Source: Methylocella silvestris (lineage in GTDB: Bacteria > Pseudomonadota > Alphaproteobacteria > Rhizobiales > Beijerinckiaceae). From it: 64,000 bases of DNA. This document shows positions 1 through 8,074 of the stretch, piece by piece. Location of the stretch: contig NZ_PDZR01000020.1 of assembly GCF_002891535.1 (NCBI RefSeq), forward strand, positions 21,083 to 85,082, written 5' to 3'. Made by a program: the position numbers and the translations under genes. Numbering within the stretch: the first letter of the stretch is position 1; each line of letters begins with the position of its first letter. The notes beneath the pieces were generated by a model, which did not search any database, had not been told where the DNA came from, and saw only the letters and a list, made by a program, of their open reading frames with translations.

Positions 1-200
1 TTGGACAGCATGCCTGTCGAAAGGCCCGCCGCGGCCGCGAGTTCGCCGCCGGTGATGTCGAGCCGCTTGCGATGCATGCGGATCTGCGCCCCGATCGCCT
101 CCTCGAGCGTGCGTTCCGCGACATGCGGCGCGCTCGAGCCGGTTTCAAGCGTTTCTTCAGGCCGCGCTTTTCCGGAACTGGTCACGGGAGGCTCCGTCAT
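1..200 (-). CDS. XRE-family transcriptional regulator, N-terminal part
   Basis: Only the first 66 codons are inside the window; the C-terminus runs off the left edge. The ATG lies at 200-198. After a 35-residue variable tail comes a helix-turn-helix start, with QIRMHRKRLDITGGELAAAA and then GLSTGMLSK. This matches the first helices of the XRE (Cro/C1) fold as found in XRE-cupin regulators, where GLSTGMLSKIE is a common recognition-helix sequence. A C-terminal cupin domain would be expected, but it cannot be seen. A terminator-like hairpin sits directly before the start codon (see separate entry). The target genes cannot be told from this fragment. Confidence 0.75.
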   Translation of the reverse strand, partial: MTEPPVTSSGKARPEETLETGSSAPHVAERTLEEAIGAQIRMHRKRLDITGGELAAAAGLSTGMLS

Positions 201-228
201 GGCAAAAACCGCCTCGGGGCGGTTCATC
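201..228 (-). terminator. terminator-like hairpin immediately before the XRE gene
   Basis: Read on the minus strand, a stem AACCGCC/GGCGGTT with a CCGA loop is followed by further T residues and then, within four bases, by the ATG of the XRE regulator. It has the form of an intrinsic terminator, but it lies in the untranslated leader of a gene read in the same direction. It could act as an attenuator, could limit ribosome access, or could end an upstream minus-strand transcript. Confidence 0.4.
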
Positions 229-663
229 GGGAAAGACGACTTTGTGCATAGCACAACACGACGGGCAAGGAGGCCGATGATTTATCGTTGCGCACGGCCG
301 TTTTAGGCGCGAATTTCGCCGCAAATCGGGACGACGGGCTACGCTGCCCCGCTTAAGCCATAAGTCGTAAAATCGCGGGACGCCGGCCCGTTGCGGCCGC
401 GGCCTTGCCGGTGCCGCAACGCCGAAGAGATTCCGCCACACTGTAAAAGATGATAATCCATCTATCTTTCAATGCCTTACTCAACAACATAGGCAACATA
501 AGCGCGCCGCGGCCGGCGCGAGCGCGAGCGCTCCGGCGCGAATCCGGCGGCGCTGATTTGGCGCCGCAAAGGATTGCGCAAGAAATGCCGATGGAGCAAT
601 GTGTGGCGCCAAGTCGAAACAATAAGGCGCCTCAAACGGCGCCGTAAAAGGGGGCCACGTCTC
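229..663. other. divergent intergenic region before the DUF485-actP operon
   Basis: About 435 bases hold no gene I can support. The region is very GC-rich between 500 and 560. A GGCGCC-TCAAAC-GGCGCC inverted repeat lies at 626-643, followed by a purine-rich ribosome-binding stretch (AAAAGGGGG, 647-655) just before the ATG at 664. It must contain the promoters of the XRE gene (minus) and the acetate-permease operon (plus), but I see no convincing -35/-10 pair. Confidence 0.5.
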
Positions 664-969
664 ATGGCGGTGCAGGGATACGAATCCATCCAGCGCAATC
701 CAAAATACATAGAGCTTGTCAAAACCCGGTCTTCCTTCGGCTGGACGCTCGCGGCGATCATGCTCGCCATCTATTTCGGATTTATTTTGCTGATCGCCTA
801 TGCGCCGAAATTTCTCGGCACGCCGATCGGTACGGGCGTCATGACCATCGGCATTCCGATCGGTCTCGCCGTGATCGTTTCCGCATTTGTCCTCGTCGGA
901 ATCTATGTGCTGCGCGCAAACGCCACCTATGACGGACTGATCCGCGACATTGTTGAGGAGTCCCGCTGA
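664..969 (+). CDS. DUF485 membrane protein (YjcH-like), partner of ActP
   Basis: A 101-residue inner-membrane protein of the DUF485 family. It has two hydrophobic segments, around residues 24-48 and 60-85, flanked by a charged N-terminus with the family-typical NPKY.ELV..RS.FGW pattern. The ATG at 664 was chosen because a purine-rich Shine-Dalgarno stretch ends about eight bases before it; a longer reading upstream has no such signal. The stop overlaps the actP start (TGATG), which implies translational coupling. DUF485 proteins accompany SSF-family acetate symporters in many bacteria (yjcH-actP in E. coli), where they are thought to assist the permease. The exact role is unknown. Confidence 0.9.
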   Translation: MAVQGYESIQRNPKYIELVKTRSSFGWTLAAIMLAIYFGFILLIAYAPKFLGTPIGTGVMTIGIPIGLAVIVSAFVLVGIYVLRANATYDGLIRDIVEESR

Positions 970-2660
970 TGATCCGCCTCAACACGATCGTCCCCGCCGC
1001 GGCGCTCGCCGTGCTTCCCGCCGCCGCTTTCGCGGCCGGCGATCTTTCGGGAGGAACGCAGCAGGCCACCAACTGGCATGCGATATTTATGTTCCTCGCA
1101 TTCGTGCTGCTAACGCTCGGCATCACCTATTGGGCCGCCAAGCGGACGAAATCCGCGGCGCAATTCTATTCCGCCGGCGGCGGCATCACCGGCTTCCAGA
1201 ACGGCATCGCCATTGCGGGCGACTATATGTCCGCCGCCTCCTTCCTCGGCATTTCCGGCCTCGTCTATCTGTCCGGATATGACGGGCTCATCTATTCCGT
1301 CGGCTTTCTCGTCGGCTGGCCGATCGTCACCTTCCTGATCGCCGAACCGCTGCGCAACCTCGGCAAATATACGTTCGCCGACGTCGCCTCGTTCCGGCTC
1401 GGCCAGACTCCAATCCGCATTCTCGCCGCCTGCGGCTCGCTCGTCACCGTCGCCTTCTACCTGATCGCCCAGATGGTCGGAGCCGGCAAGCTGATCCAGA
1501 TCCTTTTCGGCCTCGACTATTGGATCGCGGTCGTGATCGTCGGCGCGCTGATGATCATTTATGTCACCTTCGGCGGCATGCTCGCCACCACCTGGGTGCA
1601 GATCATCAAGGCCGTGCTGCTGCTGTTCGGGGCGAGCTTCATGGCGCTGGCGGTGCTCTGGCATTTCGGCTTCAGCCTCGAGGCGATGTTCGCCAAGGCG
1701 GTCGAAGTGCATCCAAAGCACCTCGCCATCATGCAACCCGGAAGCCTCGTCACGAACCCGATCTCGGCGATATCGCTTGGCGTCGCGCTGATCTTCGGCA
1801 CCGCCGGGCTGCCGCATATTCTGATGCGCTTCTTTACCGTGTCAGACGCCAAGGCCGCGCGCAAATCGGTGTTCTACGCAACCGGCTTCATCGGCTATTT
1901 CTACATCCTGACCTTCATCATCGGCTTTGGCGCGATCACGCTGGTTTCGACCAACCCAATGTTCCTCGATGAGGCGATCGTTGCGGCGAAAGGTCCGATC
2001 GCGGCGATCAAGGGCGGCTCCAACATGGCCGCCATCCATCTTGCCGATGCCGTCGGCGGCGACCTCTTCCTCGGCTTCATCTCAGCCGTCGCCTTCGCCA
2101 CCATCCTTGCCGTCGTGTCCGGACTGGCGCTCGCCGGCGCCTCGGCGATCAGCCACGATCTCTACGCGACCGTGGTCAAGGGGGGCAGGGCGAACGAAAA
2201 GGACGAAATGCGCGTGTCGAAGATCGCCACGATCTGCCTCGGCCTGCTCGCCATCGTGCTCGGCATCATCTTCGAGAAGCAGAACGTTGCCTTCATGGTC
2301 GGCCTCGCCTTCTGCATCGCCGCCTCGTGCAACTTCCCGGTGCTGCTGTTGTCGATGTTCTGGCGCGGCCTCACCACCCGCGGCGCGCTCATCGGCGGCT
2401 TCCTCGGCCTGTTCGCCGCGGTCATCATGGTCGTGCTTTCGCCCGCCGTGTGGGAAGTGACGTTTGGCAATCCGAAGGGAACGGCGCCGTTCCCCTATGA
2501 AAACCCCGCGTTGTTCTCGATGAGCCTCGCCTTCGTCGCCATCTGGCTGATCTCGCTGCTTGACAATTCAAAGCGGGCGCAGCTCGACCGCGCCGGCTTC
2601 GACGCGCAATTCGTCCGCTGCCAGACCGGCATCGGCGCAACCGGCGCCTCCGCGCACTAG
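969..2660 (+). CDS. actP: cation/acetate symporter ActP
   Basis: Sodium:solute symporter (SSF) family permease of 563 residues, close to the usual ActP length. It begins with a cleavable-looking hydrophobic N-terminus ([15 protein letters not shown]) and then about 13 membrane segments. Family landmarks include [46 protein letters not shown] and [16 protein letters not shown]. ActP takes up acetate and other short carboxylates with a cation across the inner membrane. It is co-transcribed with the DUF485 gene (one-base overlap), and 53 bases separate it from a cyclic-nucleotide/CBS protein that may regulate the permease or its expression. An acetate uptake role fits a facultative C1/C2 user, but that is inference. 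Confidence 0.95.
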   Translation: MIRLNTIVPAAALAVLPAAAFAAGDLSGGTQQATNWHAIFMFLAFVLLTLGITYWAAKRTKSAAQFYSAGGGITGFQNGIAIAGDYMSAASFLGISGLVYLSGYDGLIYSVGFLVGWPIVTFLIAEPLRNLGKYTFADVASFRLGQTPIRILAACGSLVTVAFYLIAQMVGAGKLIQILFGLDYWIAVVIVGALMIIYVTFGGMLATTWVQIIKAVLLLFGASFMALAVLWHFGFSLEAMFAKAVEVHPKHLAIMQPGSLVTNPISAISLGVALIFGTAGLPHILMRFFTVSDAKAARKSVFYATGFIGYFYILTFIIGFGAITLVSTNPMFLDEAIVAAKGPIAAIKGGSNMAAIHLADAVGGDLFLGFISAVAFATILAVVSGLALAGASAISHDLYATVVKGGRANEKDEMRVSKIATICLGLLAIVLGIIFEKQNVAFMVGLAFCIAASCNFPVLLLSMFWRGLTTRGALIGGFLGLFAAVIMVVLSPAVWEVTFGNPKGTAPFPYENPALFSMSLAFVAIWLISLLDNSKRAQLDRAGFDAQFVRCQTGIGATGASAH

Positions 2661-2713
2661 ATCCGAGATATCCGGGCGCGGATCGCTTCACCCCGCGCCC
2701 GGAGCATCCGGCG

Positions 2714-4525
2714 ATGCCCAACGCCTTCGACAGCGCCAATCCCCCCTTCGACCGGCTTAACCCGCAGGAGCTCGAAACCCTGCGCCGCGCCCTCGACATC
2801 GGCTACTTCCGGCCGGGCGAGTGCATCATCAAGGAAGGCTCGCCCCCCGAAGCCCTCTACGTCGTAATCAAGGGGGTCGTCGAGGAGCGTTCCGGCGACG
2901 AACTCGTCGCCCTGCTCGAGACAAATGATTTCTTCGACAGCCGCGGCCTGATCCAGGGGCACAGCGGACATGGCTTTTTTTCGCGGGAAGAGTCGCTGCT
3001 CTATGTCCTGCCAAAGGCCATCGCGCTCGATCTCGTCAAAGCCAATCCCCGCTTCGCCGCTTTTTTCTATCTCGAAATTTCGCACAAGCTTGACGCCATC
3101 GCGCGCGAAGAAGAAGAGACGACCGTCGGCGCCCTGATGCGCGCGCGCGTCGGCGACATGAATTTGCAGCCGGCCCATTTCATCGACGCGTCCGATTCGA
3201 TCGAGACCGCCGGCCATCGCATGCGCGAGATCAACTCCAACGCCTTGTTCGTCCGCGACGGCGATCGCATCGGCATCATCACCGGCATGAATCTGTCGAA
3301 AGCCGTCGTGCTGAAGCGCATGCCCATCGCGGCTCCCGTCGGACCGGTGACGCATTTCGACCTCGTCTCGCTCGACCGCCAGGATTTCGTTTATGCAGCT
3401 CTGATCCTGATGACGAAGACCAACAAGCGCCGCGTCGCGGTGCGCGATGGCGGCGTTTATATCGGCATCCTCGAGGACATCGAGCTGCTCAGCTTCGTCG
3501 CCGGCAATGCGCAGCTGGTCGCCGGCCGCGTCGACCGCGCCAAAGGCATGCCGGATCTTGTCATCGCCGCGCGCGAAATCGGCGATCAGGTCCGCCTGCT
3601 GCGCCGGCAGGGCGTCAAGATCGCCGTCGTCGCCGAGATCGTCTCGGACCTTAACCGGCGGCTATTTTCGAAACTTTTCGAATTTCTCGCGCCGCCCGCG
3701 ATCCGGGCCGGGGCCTGCCTCATCGTAATGGGCAGCGAGGGACGCGGCGAGCAGACGGTGCGCACGGATCAGGACAATGCGCTGATCCTTGCGCAACCGG
3801 TCGATGCAGCCGAACTTGACGCATTCCGCCGCGACTTCACTGCCGCGCTGGAAAGCTTCGGCTTCGCGCCCTGCCCGGGAAACGTCATGGTCCGCAATCC
3901 GATGTGGTCGCAGCCGCTCGACGCCTATCTCGGCTCCTTCCGTCGCTGGATCGCCATCCCCGACGAGAACGCGCATATGAATGTCGCGATTTTTTACGAC
4001 GCCGACGCCGTCGCCGGAGACGCCTCCCTGCTGGCCACGGCAAAGGCTGCGCTGATTGGCGAGGCGCGGCAGTCAAGCGCCTATCTGTCGCATTTCGCCA
4101 AAGCCACCGAAGCCTTTCCGATGCCGATCGGCTTTTTCAACAATCTCCTGACGCTCGATGGCCGCGGCGACGCCGTCGATCTGAAGAAGGGCGGCATTTT
4201 TCCGATCGTTCACGGCGTGCGCAGCCTCGCGCTCGAGCGCGGGCTCGTCGAGACGAGCACGGCGCAGCGGATCCAGCGGCTCGTCGAGCTTGGCGCGCTC
4301 AGCCGCGATTTTGGACGCGAGCTGACGCAATCACTCTATTTTCTGATGACTTTGCGGCTCGATGCGCAGCTCGCCGCAGAGCTCGCGAGGACCTCCGCGC
4401 AATCCGCGCTGGTGCGCCCCGCCGAGCTTTCGAGTTTGCAGCGCGACCTGCTGCGCGACGCTTTTCAGGTGGTGAAGCAGTTTCGCGAGATCGTGCGCCG
4501 CCACTTCAATCTCGGCATGTTCTGA
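2714..4525 (+). CDS. cyclic-nucleotide-binding / CBS / DUF294 nucleotidyltransferase-like protein
   Basis: A 603-residue cytoplasmic multidomain protein. Residues about 15-130 form a cNMP-binding domain (FRPGECIIKEGSPPEALYVV). Residues about 145-270 form a CBS pair (ALFVRDGDRIGIITGMNLSK). Next comes a DUF294 nucleotidyltransferase-like domain with GSEGRGEQTVRTDQDNALI, which has the GS-x10-DxD arrangement of GlnD-type enzymes, and then a helical DUF294 C-terminal domain. Such proteins are habitually encoded beside SSF acetate permeases and DnaQ-like exonucleases, as here. A role in signal-dependent control of acetate uptake or metabolism is plausible, but no substrate is established from the sequence. 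Confidence 0.9.
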   Translation: MPNAFDSANPPFDRLNPQELETLRRALDIGYFRPGECIIKEGSPPEALYVVIKGVVEERSGDELVALLETNDFFDSRGLIQGHSGHGFFSREESLLYVLPKAIALDLVKANPRFAAFFYLEISHKLDAIAREEEETTVGALMRARVGDMNLQPAHFIDASDSIETAGHRMREINSNALFVRDGDRIGIITGMNLSKAVVLKRMPIAAPVGPVTHFDLVSLDRQDFVYAALILMTKTNKRRVAVRDGGVYIGILEDIELLSFVAGNAQLVAGRVDRAKGMPDLVIAAREIGDQVRLLRRQGVKIAVVAEIVSDLNRRLFSKLFEFLAPPAIRAGACLIVMGSEGRGEQTVRTDQDNALILAQPVDAAELDAFRRDFTAALESFGFAPCPGNVMVRNPMWSQPLDAYLGSFRRWIAIPDENAHMNVAIFYDADAVAGDASLLATAKAALIGEARQSSAYLSHFAKATEAFPMPIGFFNNLLTLDGRGDAVDLKKGGIFPIVHGVRSLALERGLVETSTAQRIQRLVELGALSRDFGRELTQSLYFLMTLRLDAQLAAELARTSAQSALVRPAELSSLQRDLLRDAFQVVKQFREIVRRHFNLGMF

Positions 4526-4527
4526 AG

Positions 4528-5196
4528 ATGATCCCGCGCGCCCTGAAGCGGCTGTTCCATCAGATCAGCATCGGCGATCAATCCTACCGCTTCATGTTCA
4601 AGCCCGGACCGGAGGACGAGGCGGTCGCCTTCGACTGCGAAACCACCGGGCTCGACCCGCATCGCGACGACATCATCACCATCGCCGCCGTCAAGATTCG
4701 TGGCAACCGTATCCTGACCAGCGAGCGCTTCGAGGCGGTGATCCGGCCCGAAGCGCGCATGAACGCCGAAGCAATCAAGGTGCACCGGCTGCGCGAGGCC
4801 GACGTCGAAGCCGGCAAGCGCATCGAGAAGATCATGCCGCAGTTTCTGCATTTCATCGGCGGACGGCCGCTGATCGGCTATTATCTCGAATTCGACGTCA
4901 GGATGATCGACAAATATCTCATCGGTCTGCTCGGCATCGAGCTGCCCAATCCGCTGATCGAAGTCTCAAATCTCTACTATGAGCGCAAATATGGCGACGC
5001 GCCGCCGGGCGCAACGATCGATCTTTCCTTTGCGGCGATCCTGAAGGACCTCGATCTGCCGATGCTGGACCAGCACGATGCTTTCAACGACGCGCTGATG
5101 ACGGCGATGATGTACATCAAATTGCGCGACATGAAGGAGCGCGGCGTCCGCATTCCTCGCCCGCGCCAGGGCGGCGCGCCGCAAACAGTGGGGTAG
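4528..5196 (+). CDS. 3'-5' exonuclease, DnaQ/PolC-like DEDDh family
   Basis: A 222-residue exonuclease starting two bases after the DUF294 gene stop, so the two are probably translated together. Exo I is seen as AFDCETTGLDPHRDDIITIA (D and E metal ligands), Exo II as GYYLEFDVRMID, and Exo III as the HDAFNDALMTA region. The His-x4-Asp spacing there assigns it to the DEDDh class. Its position after an acetate-permease/DUF294 pair is recurrent in proteobacteria, so it may be part of the signalling unit rather than a replication proofreading subunit. The substrate is unknown. Confidence 0.88.
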   Translation: MIPRALKRLFHQISIGDQSYRFMFKPGPEDEAVAFDCETTGLDPHRDDIITIAAVKIRGNRILTSERFEAVIRPEARMNAEAIKVHRLREADVEAGKRIEKIMPQFLHFIGGRPLIGYYLEFDVRMIDKYLIGLLGIELPNPLIEVSNLYYERKYGDAPPGATIDLSFAAILKDLDLPMLDQHDAFNDALMTAMMYIKLRDMKERGVRIPRPRQGGAPQTVG

Positions 5197-5256
5197 ATGT
5201 CGTGAGGACTGCATTTTCGGATTGATGCAATCCCGATGCTCTACGCTGCAGGCGCG

Positions 5257-5291
5257 CGATGTTGGCGAACTCTCGCCGCCAACATCGTTTG
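5257..5291 (+). terminator. intrinsic terminator after the actP-exonuclease operon
   Basis: A perfect 11-base inverted repeat (CGATGTTGGCG / CGCCAACATCG, nine-base loop) is followed by TTTG. It lies 60 bases after the exonuclease stop, between convergent genes. A second pairable GGCGCGCC repeat follows at 5310-5335 and may serve the opposite strand. Confidence 0.55.
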
Positions 5292-5351
5292 TCGATTGGC
5301 GTCCTCACCGGCGCGCCCCGACGATCCGGCGCGCCGAAGACGAATGCTGTG

Positions 5352-6617
5352 TTATGGCTTGTTGAAGCAGTTGCCGTAGTAGGTGGCAGTGCCGGGCCAG
5401 TCGGAGAAGATGCCGAGGATGCCGACCTTCGACGACAGCACGTCGAGCACATTATAGTAGTCGCCCGGACCCTTGATGACGCTTGAGACGCTCTGGTAGT
5501 AATAGCCGCCGCCGTCGGTCAGGGGTCCCGAACGCTCCAGCGACCAGGGGATGATCTTGAAGCCATTCTGTTTGATGGCGTTGGCGTAGGCGGACGGGAC
5601 GATCTTGCCATTTCCGTCGAGCGCAACCAGCGCCCAGATCGGCGGGGCGACGATCTGCACCCCCTTGGCGCGCATGCCGGGCAGTGCGGCGATAGCGGGC
5701 GGCAGATCAGCCGGGACGTCGGTCTCGGCCAGCGCCACCGCCTGTTTGCCAAACGCCGGTTCGTTTTTGATCCAGTAATAGATGTCGTTGATGTTGAACG
5801 ATTGGGCCCACACGCGCTTCGGCGAGACGCCAGCAGCTTTATAGGTATCAATCATTTTCTGCGCGTATTTTTCCTGCGTAAAATCACCCTGGTAGGGCAT
5901 CGGCACGCGCGCCTCTTTCAGCTCGGGCGTCATGTTCACGCCGAACTTGTTCATCAGCGCGATATGCTCCTTGAGCGTCACGAGCGTTCCCGTCGCGGAG
6001 TAGGCCTCGGTGCGCCAGCTCGGCGTGCCGTTCTGGTATTCTTCCGGCGTCGTCGCGTTCGGGTTGAAGCCGTCCATCTTGCCCTTGAGCAGCCTGAACT
6101 CGGCGAGCGTGATGTCGCTGGTGCAGCAAGTGGCGGAGGCTTGGGTCCCCCCATTCGCCGGCGTGAACGGCTGCGTGCATTTTGCCGCAAGCGCGGGAAT
6201 CGTCAGAATGTTGGTTGTGGTGTGAAGATCGCATTGATCGTGACGGCACACGAGTTCGCGGTCCTTCGTAAAGGTCACGTCGCATTCGATAATGCCTGCG
6301 CCCATGCGCGCCGCCGCCTCATAGCCTTCCACCGTGTGCTCGGGGAATTGCATCGGCGCGCCGCGATGCGAAATCGAAAACTTCGTCCGCGTCAAATGCT
6401 TCTCCGAGCAGGCCTCGAGTTTGGTCTTCAGCGGACCATTCTGAAGCTGGTCGACGAGATAATAAGGGCGCGGCCCGACCTGCACGTTCAGCGCCTTGCC
6501 GAAGCCGGAGCTGCTGGATTCAACCGAATCATCGAACGCCAGGGCCTTGCCCATCGGCAACGCCAAAGCGGCCAGCAGCGCCGTCGCAAGCAGCTGGTGT
6601 TGTCGTTTAAAAATCAT
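5352..6617 (-). CDS. secreted glycerophosphodiester phosphodiesterase
   Basis: A 421-residue protein with a Sec signal peptide ([20 protein letters not shown], cleavage near residue 27), followed by a GDPD TIM barrel. Catalytic and metal residues are visible: His84-Arg85 in SISHRGAP, Glu93 in FPEHT, Glu111 and Asp113 in IIECDVTF, and His126 in CRHDQ. The enzyme hydrolyses glycerophosphodiesters to glycerol-3-phosphate and an alcohol, probably in the periplasm for phosphate or carbon scavenging. It is longer than cytoplasmic UgpQ (about 250 residues), with insertions containing a CC pair, like other exported GlpQ-type proteins. A Pho-box-like site lies about 155 bases upstream. It appears to be transcribed alone. 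Confidence 0.92.
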   Translation of the reverse strand: MIFKRQHQLLATALLAALALPMGKALAFDDSVESSSSGFGKALNVQVGPRPYYLVDQLQNGPLKTKLEACSEKHLTRTKFSISHRGAPMQFPEHTVEGYEAAARMGAGIIECDVTFTKDRELVCRHDQCDLHTTTNILTIPALAAKCTQPFTPANGGTQASATCCTSDITLAEFRLLKGKMDGFNPNATTPEEYQNGTPSWRTEAYSATGTLVTLKEHIALMNKFGVNMTPELKEARVPMPYQGDFTQEKYAQKMIDTYKAAGVSPKRVWAQSFNINDIYYWIKNEPAFGKQAVALAETDVPADLPPAIAALPGMRAKGVQIVAPPIWALVALDGNGKIVPSAYANAIKQNGFKIIPWSLERSGPLTDGGGYYYQSVSSVIKGPGDYYNVLDVLSSKVGILGIFSDWPGTATYYGNCFNKP

Positions 6618-6770
6618 GTGAAATCCCCCCCGAGCCTATGAACGAGGCAATGCAACAGCGACCTACCGGGTCCCGCCAGGCAAGCCGATGCGACACTGCA
6701 TCCAATGGATAGCGCCGACGCGCCCACCCGCGCCGACGCCAACAAACGCGGCCCTGTCTAATGATCTTGC

Positions 6771-6788
6771 ATGAACGGCTTGTGACGA
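6771..6788 (-). promoter_or_regulatory. Pho-box-like direct repeat upstream of the glycerophosphodiesterase
   Basis: Minus strand TCGTCAC-AAGC-CGTTCAT resembles two PhoB half-sites (CTGTCAC/T) with the normal four-base gap, matching five of seven bases each. It is about 155 bases before the glycerophosphodiesterase ATG. The match is imperfect and is offered only as a candidate. Confidence 0.3.
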
Positions 6789-6878
6789 CGCCAACACTTG
6801 CGCGGTTGGCGAGCCGGCGCCCGCGTGCGGAAGCCGGCCGCACGCGATCGGGATGTAAGAGGATGTGCGGCCGCGGCT

Positions 6879-7301
6879 CTACCGCGGCGCGGGGTCGAGC
6901 AGCCAGACGGCGGCGGCGGCCGATAGCGGGCGCGAGCGCCGCGTCGCCTCATCCGTCAGCACGATCACGCTCTCGGCTGTCGCGGCGCATCGCCCATGCT
7001 GGAACAGTCCTTGTTCGAGCTTGATCGAACTGCGTCCGACCGAGGCGACGCGCGTTGCGATCGCAACTTCGCCCGGCCATGTGATCTCGGCCTTGAAATC
7101 GATCACGAGCCGCGCGATGACCAGCGCGGTCCCGGGCTCCAGAACAGGCGAGGCGGCGGACAGGAGCGCCTCGACCCGACCGAGTTCGAGAAAGGTGGCG
7201 AACACCGCATTATTGACGTGGCCCTGGCGATCGGTGTCGCCGTAGCGGATCTTGTCTGACGTCCGGAACGCGTAATGTTCGAGCTGGACGTCCTCGGTCA
7301 T
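6879..7301 (-). CDS. 4HBT-family acyl-CoA thioesterase
   Basis: A 140-residue hot-dog-fold protein. The active-site stretch RYGDTDRQGHVNNAVF (residues 19-34) carries the Asp of the YbgC/4-hydroxybenzoyl-CoA thioesterase family, followed by a helix with FLELGRVE. The family hydrolyses acyl-CoA or acyl-ACP thioesters in the cytoplasm; the acyl group here is not predictable. The ATG at 7301 follows the GST gene stop by 13 bases, so the two are probably co-transcribed, GST first. A longer in-frame reading would run into the GST gene and is rejected. A CCGCGG inverted repeat surrounds the stop codon. Confidence 0.88.
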   Translation of the reverse strand: MTEDVQLEHYAFRTSDKIRYGDTDRQGHVNNAVFATFLELGRVEALLSAASPVLEPGTALVIARLVIDFKAEITWPGEVAIATRVASVGRSSIKLEQGLFQHGRCAATAESVIVLTDEATRRSRPLSAAAAVWLLDPAPR

Positions 7302-7314
7302 GCGGACGATCCTC

Positions 7315-8025
7315 TTAAGGCTGATAGCGTGGAGCGGATCGAGCGAGGCCGCCGAAAGCGTCAAGCAGGCGGTCGCGCCAGGCGAACACGACATCCTCCT
7401 TCTCAATCAGTTCGACGGGGCTGACGCAGCGCGCCCACATGAACATTCCGAACACGCAATAATCGGCATAGGCCGGCGCCTCGCCGGATAAAAAGGGCTG
7501 ATGCTTCAGCGTCTCGCGGAGCGGCGCGAGAACGCGTTTCAAATTCGCAAGCTGCGTCGGCCGGTCGGCGACGACGTCCTCCAGACTTTGCCCATATCTT
7601 ATCTCGCGGGAAGCGCGAAAATAGACTCTGTCGGCGTCGCCGAGACGGTCATGGATATCACGCAGGATAATGCGGCCGATCGCCGGCGAAAGCGCGCCGT
7701 CGGCCCAGCTGTTGATGAAGCGGACGGGCGCGATGGCGTCCGCGACGCCAAACAGCGACGGCGCATCCGGAAAGCGCTCGTCGAGATAGAGCGCGATGCG
7801 CCATGAATCGGCAATGGTTTCAGCGCCGTTGACGAGCACCGGCACACGGCTTTGGCCCGAAAAGGCGAGCGCCTCCGTCTCCGTAAAACGCCACGGCAGG
7901 CGCAGCACGTCGAGCCCCTTATGCGCCAGCGCCATCCGGATCTTCCAGCAATGCGAGCTGAATCGCAGAGCGGGATCGGCTCCCGCCAGCTCATAGAGCG
8001 TGAGTGTGGTTGCTGCAGAATTCAT
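7315..8025 (-). CDS. glutathione S-transferase family protein
   Basis: A 236-residue soluble protein with an N-terminal thioredoxin-fold GST domain: TLYELAGADPALRFSSHCWK, then the conserved cis-Pro motif SRVPVLVNG and the ESD-like ETIADSWRIALYLDE that binds glutathione. A helical C-terminal domain follows. The N-terminal Ser-Ser-His-Cys stretch resembles the catalytic region of beta/omega-like GSTs. The likely role is glutathione conjugation or thiol transfer; the substrate is unknown. It lies directly upstream of the thioesterase gene on the same strand and 49 bases downstream of tamB. Confidence 0.88.
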   Translation of the reverse strand: MNSAATTLTLYELAGADPALRFSSHCWKIRMALAHKGLDVLRLPWRFTETEALAFSGQSRVPVLVNGAETIADSWRIALYLDERFPDAPSLFGVADAIAPVRFINSWADGALSPAIGRIILRDIHDRLGDADRVYFRASREIRYGQSLEDVVADRPTQLANLKRVLAPLRETLKHQPFLSGEAPAYADYCVFGMFMWARCVSPVELIEKEDVVFAWRDRLLDAFGGLARSAPRYQP

Positions 8026-8074
8026 TCGCTCGTCCTGACTTTCGAGATTTGCCGCGCGCGCCTCGCCGCGCCCG

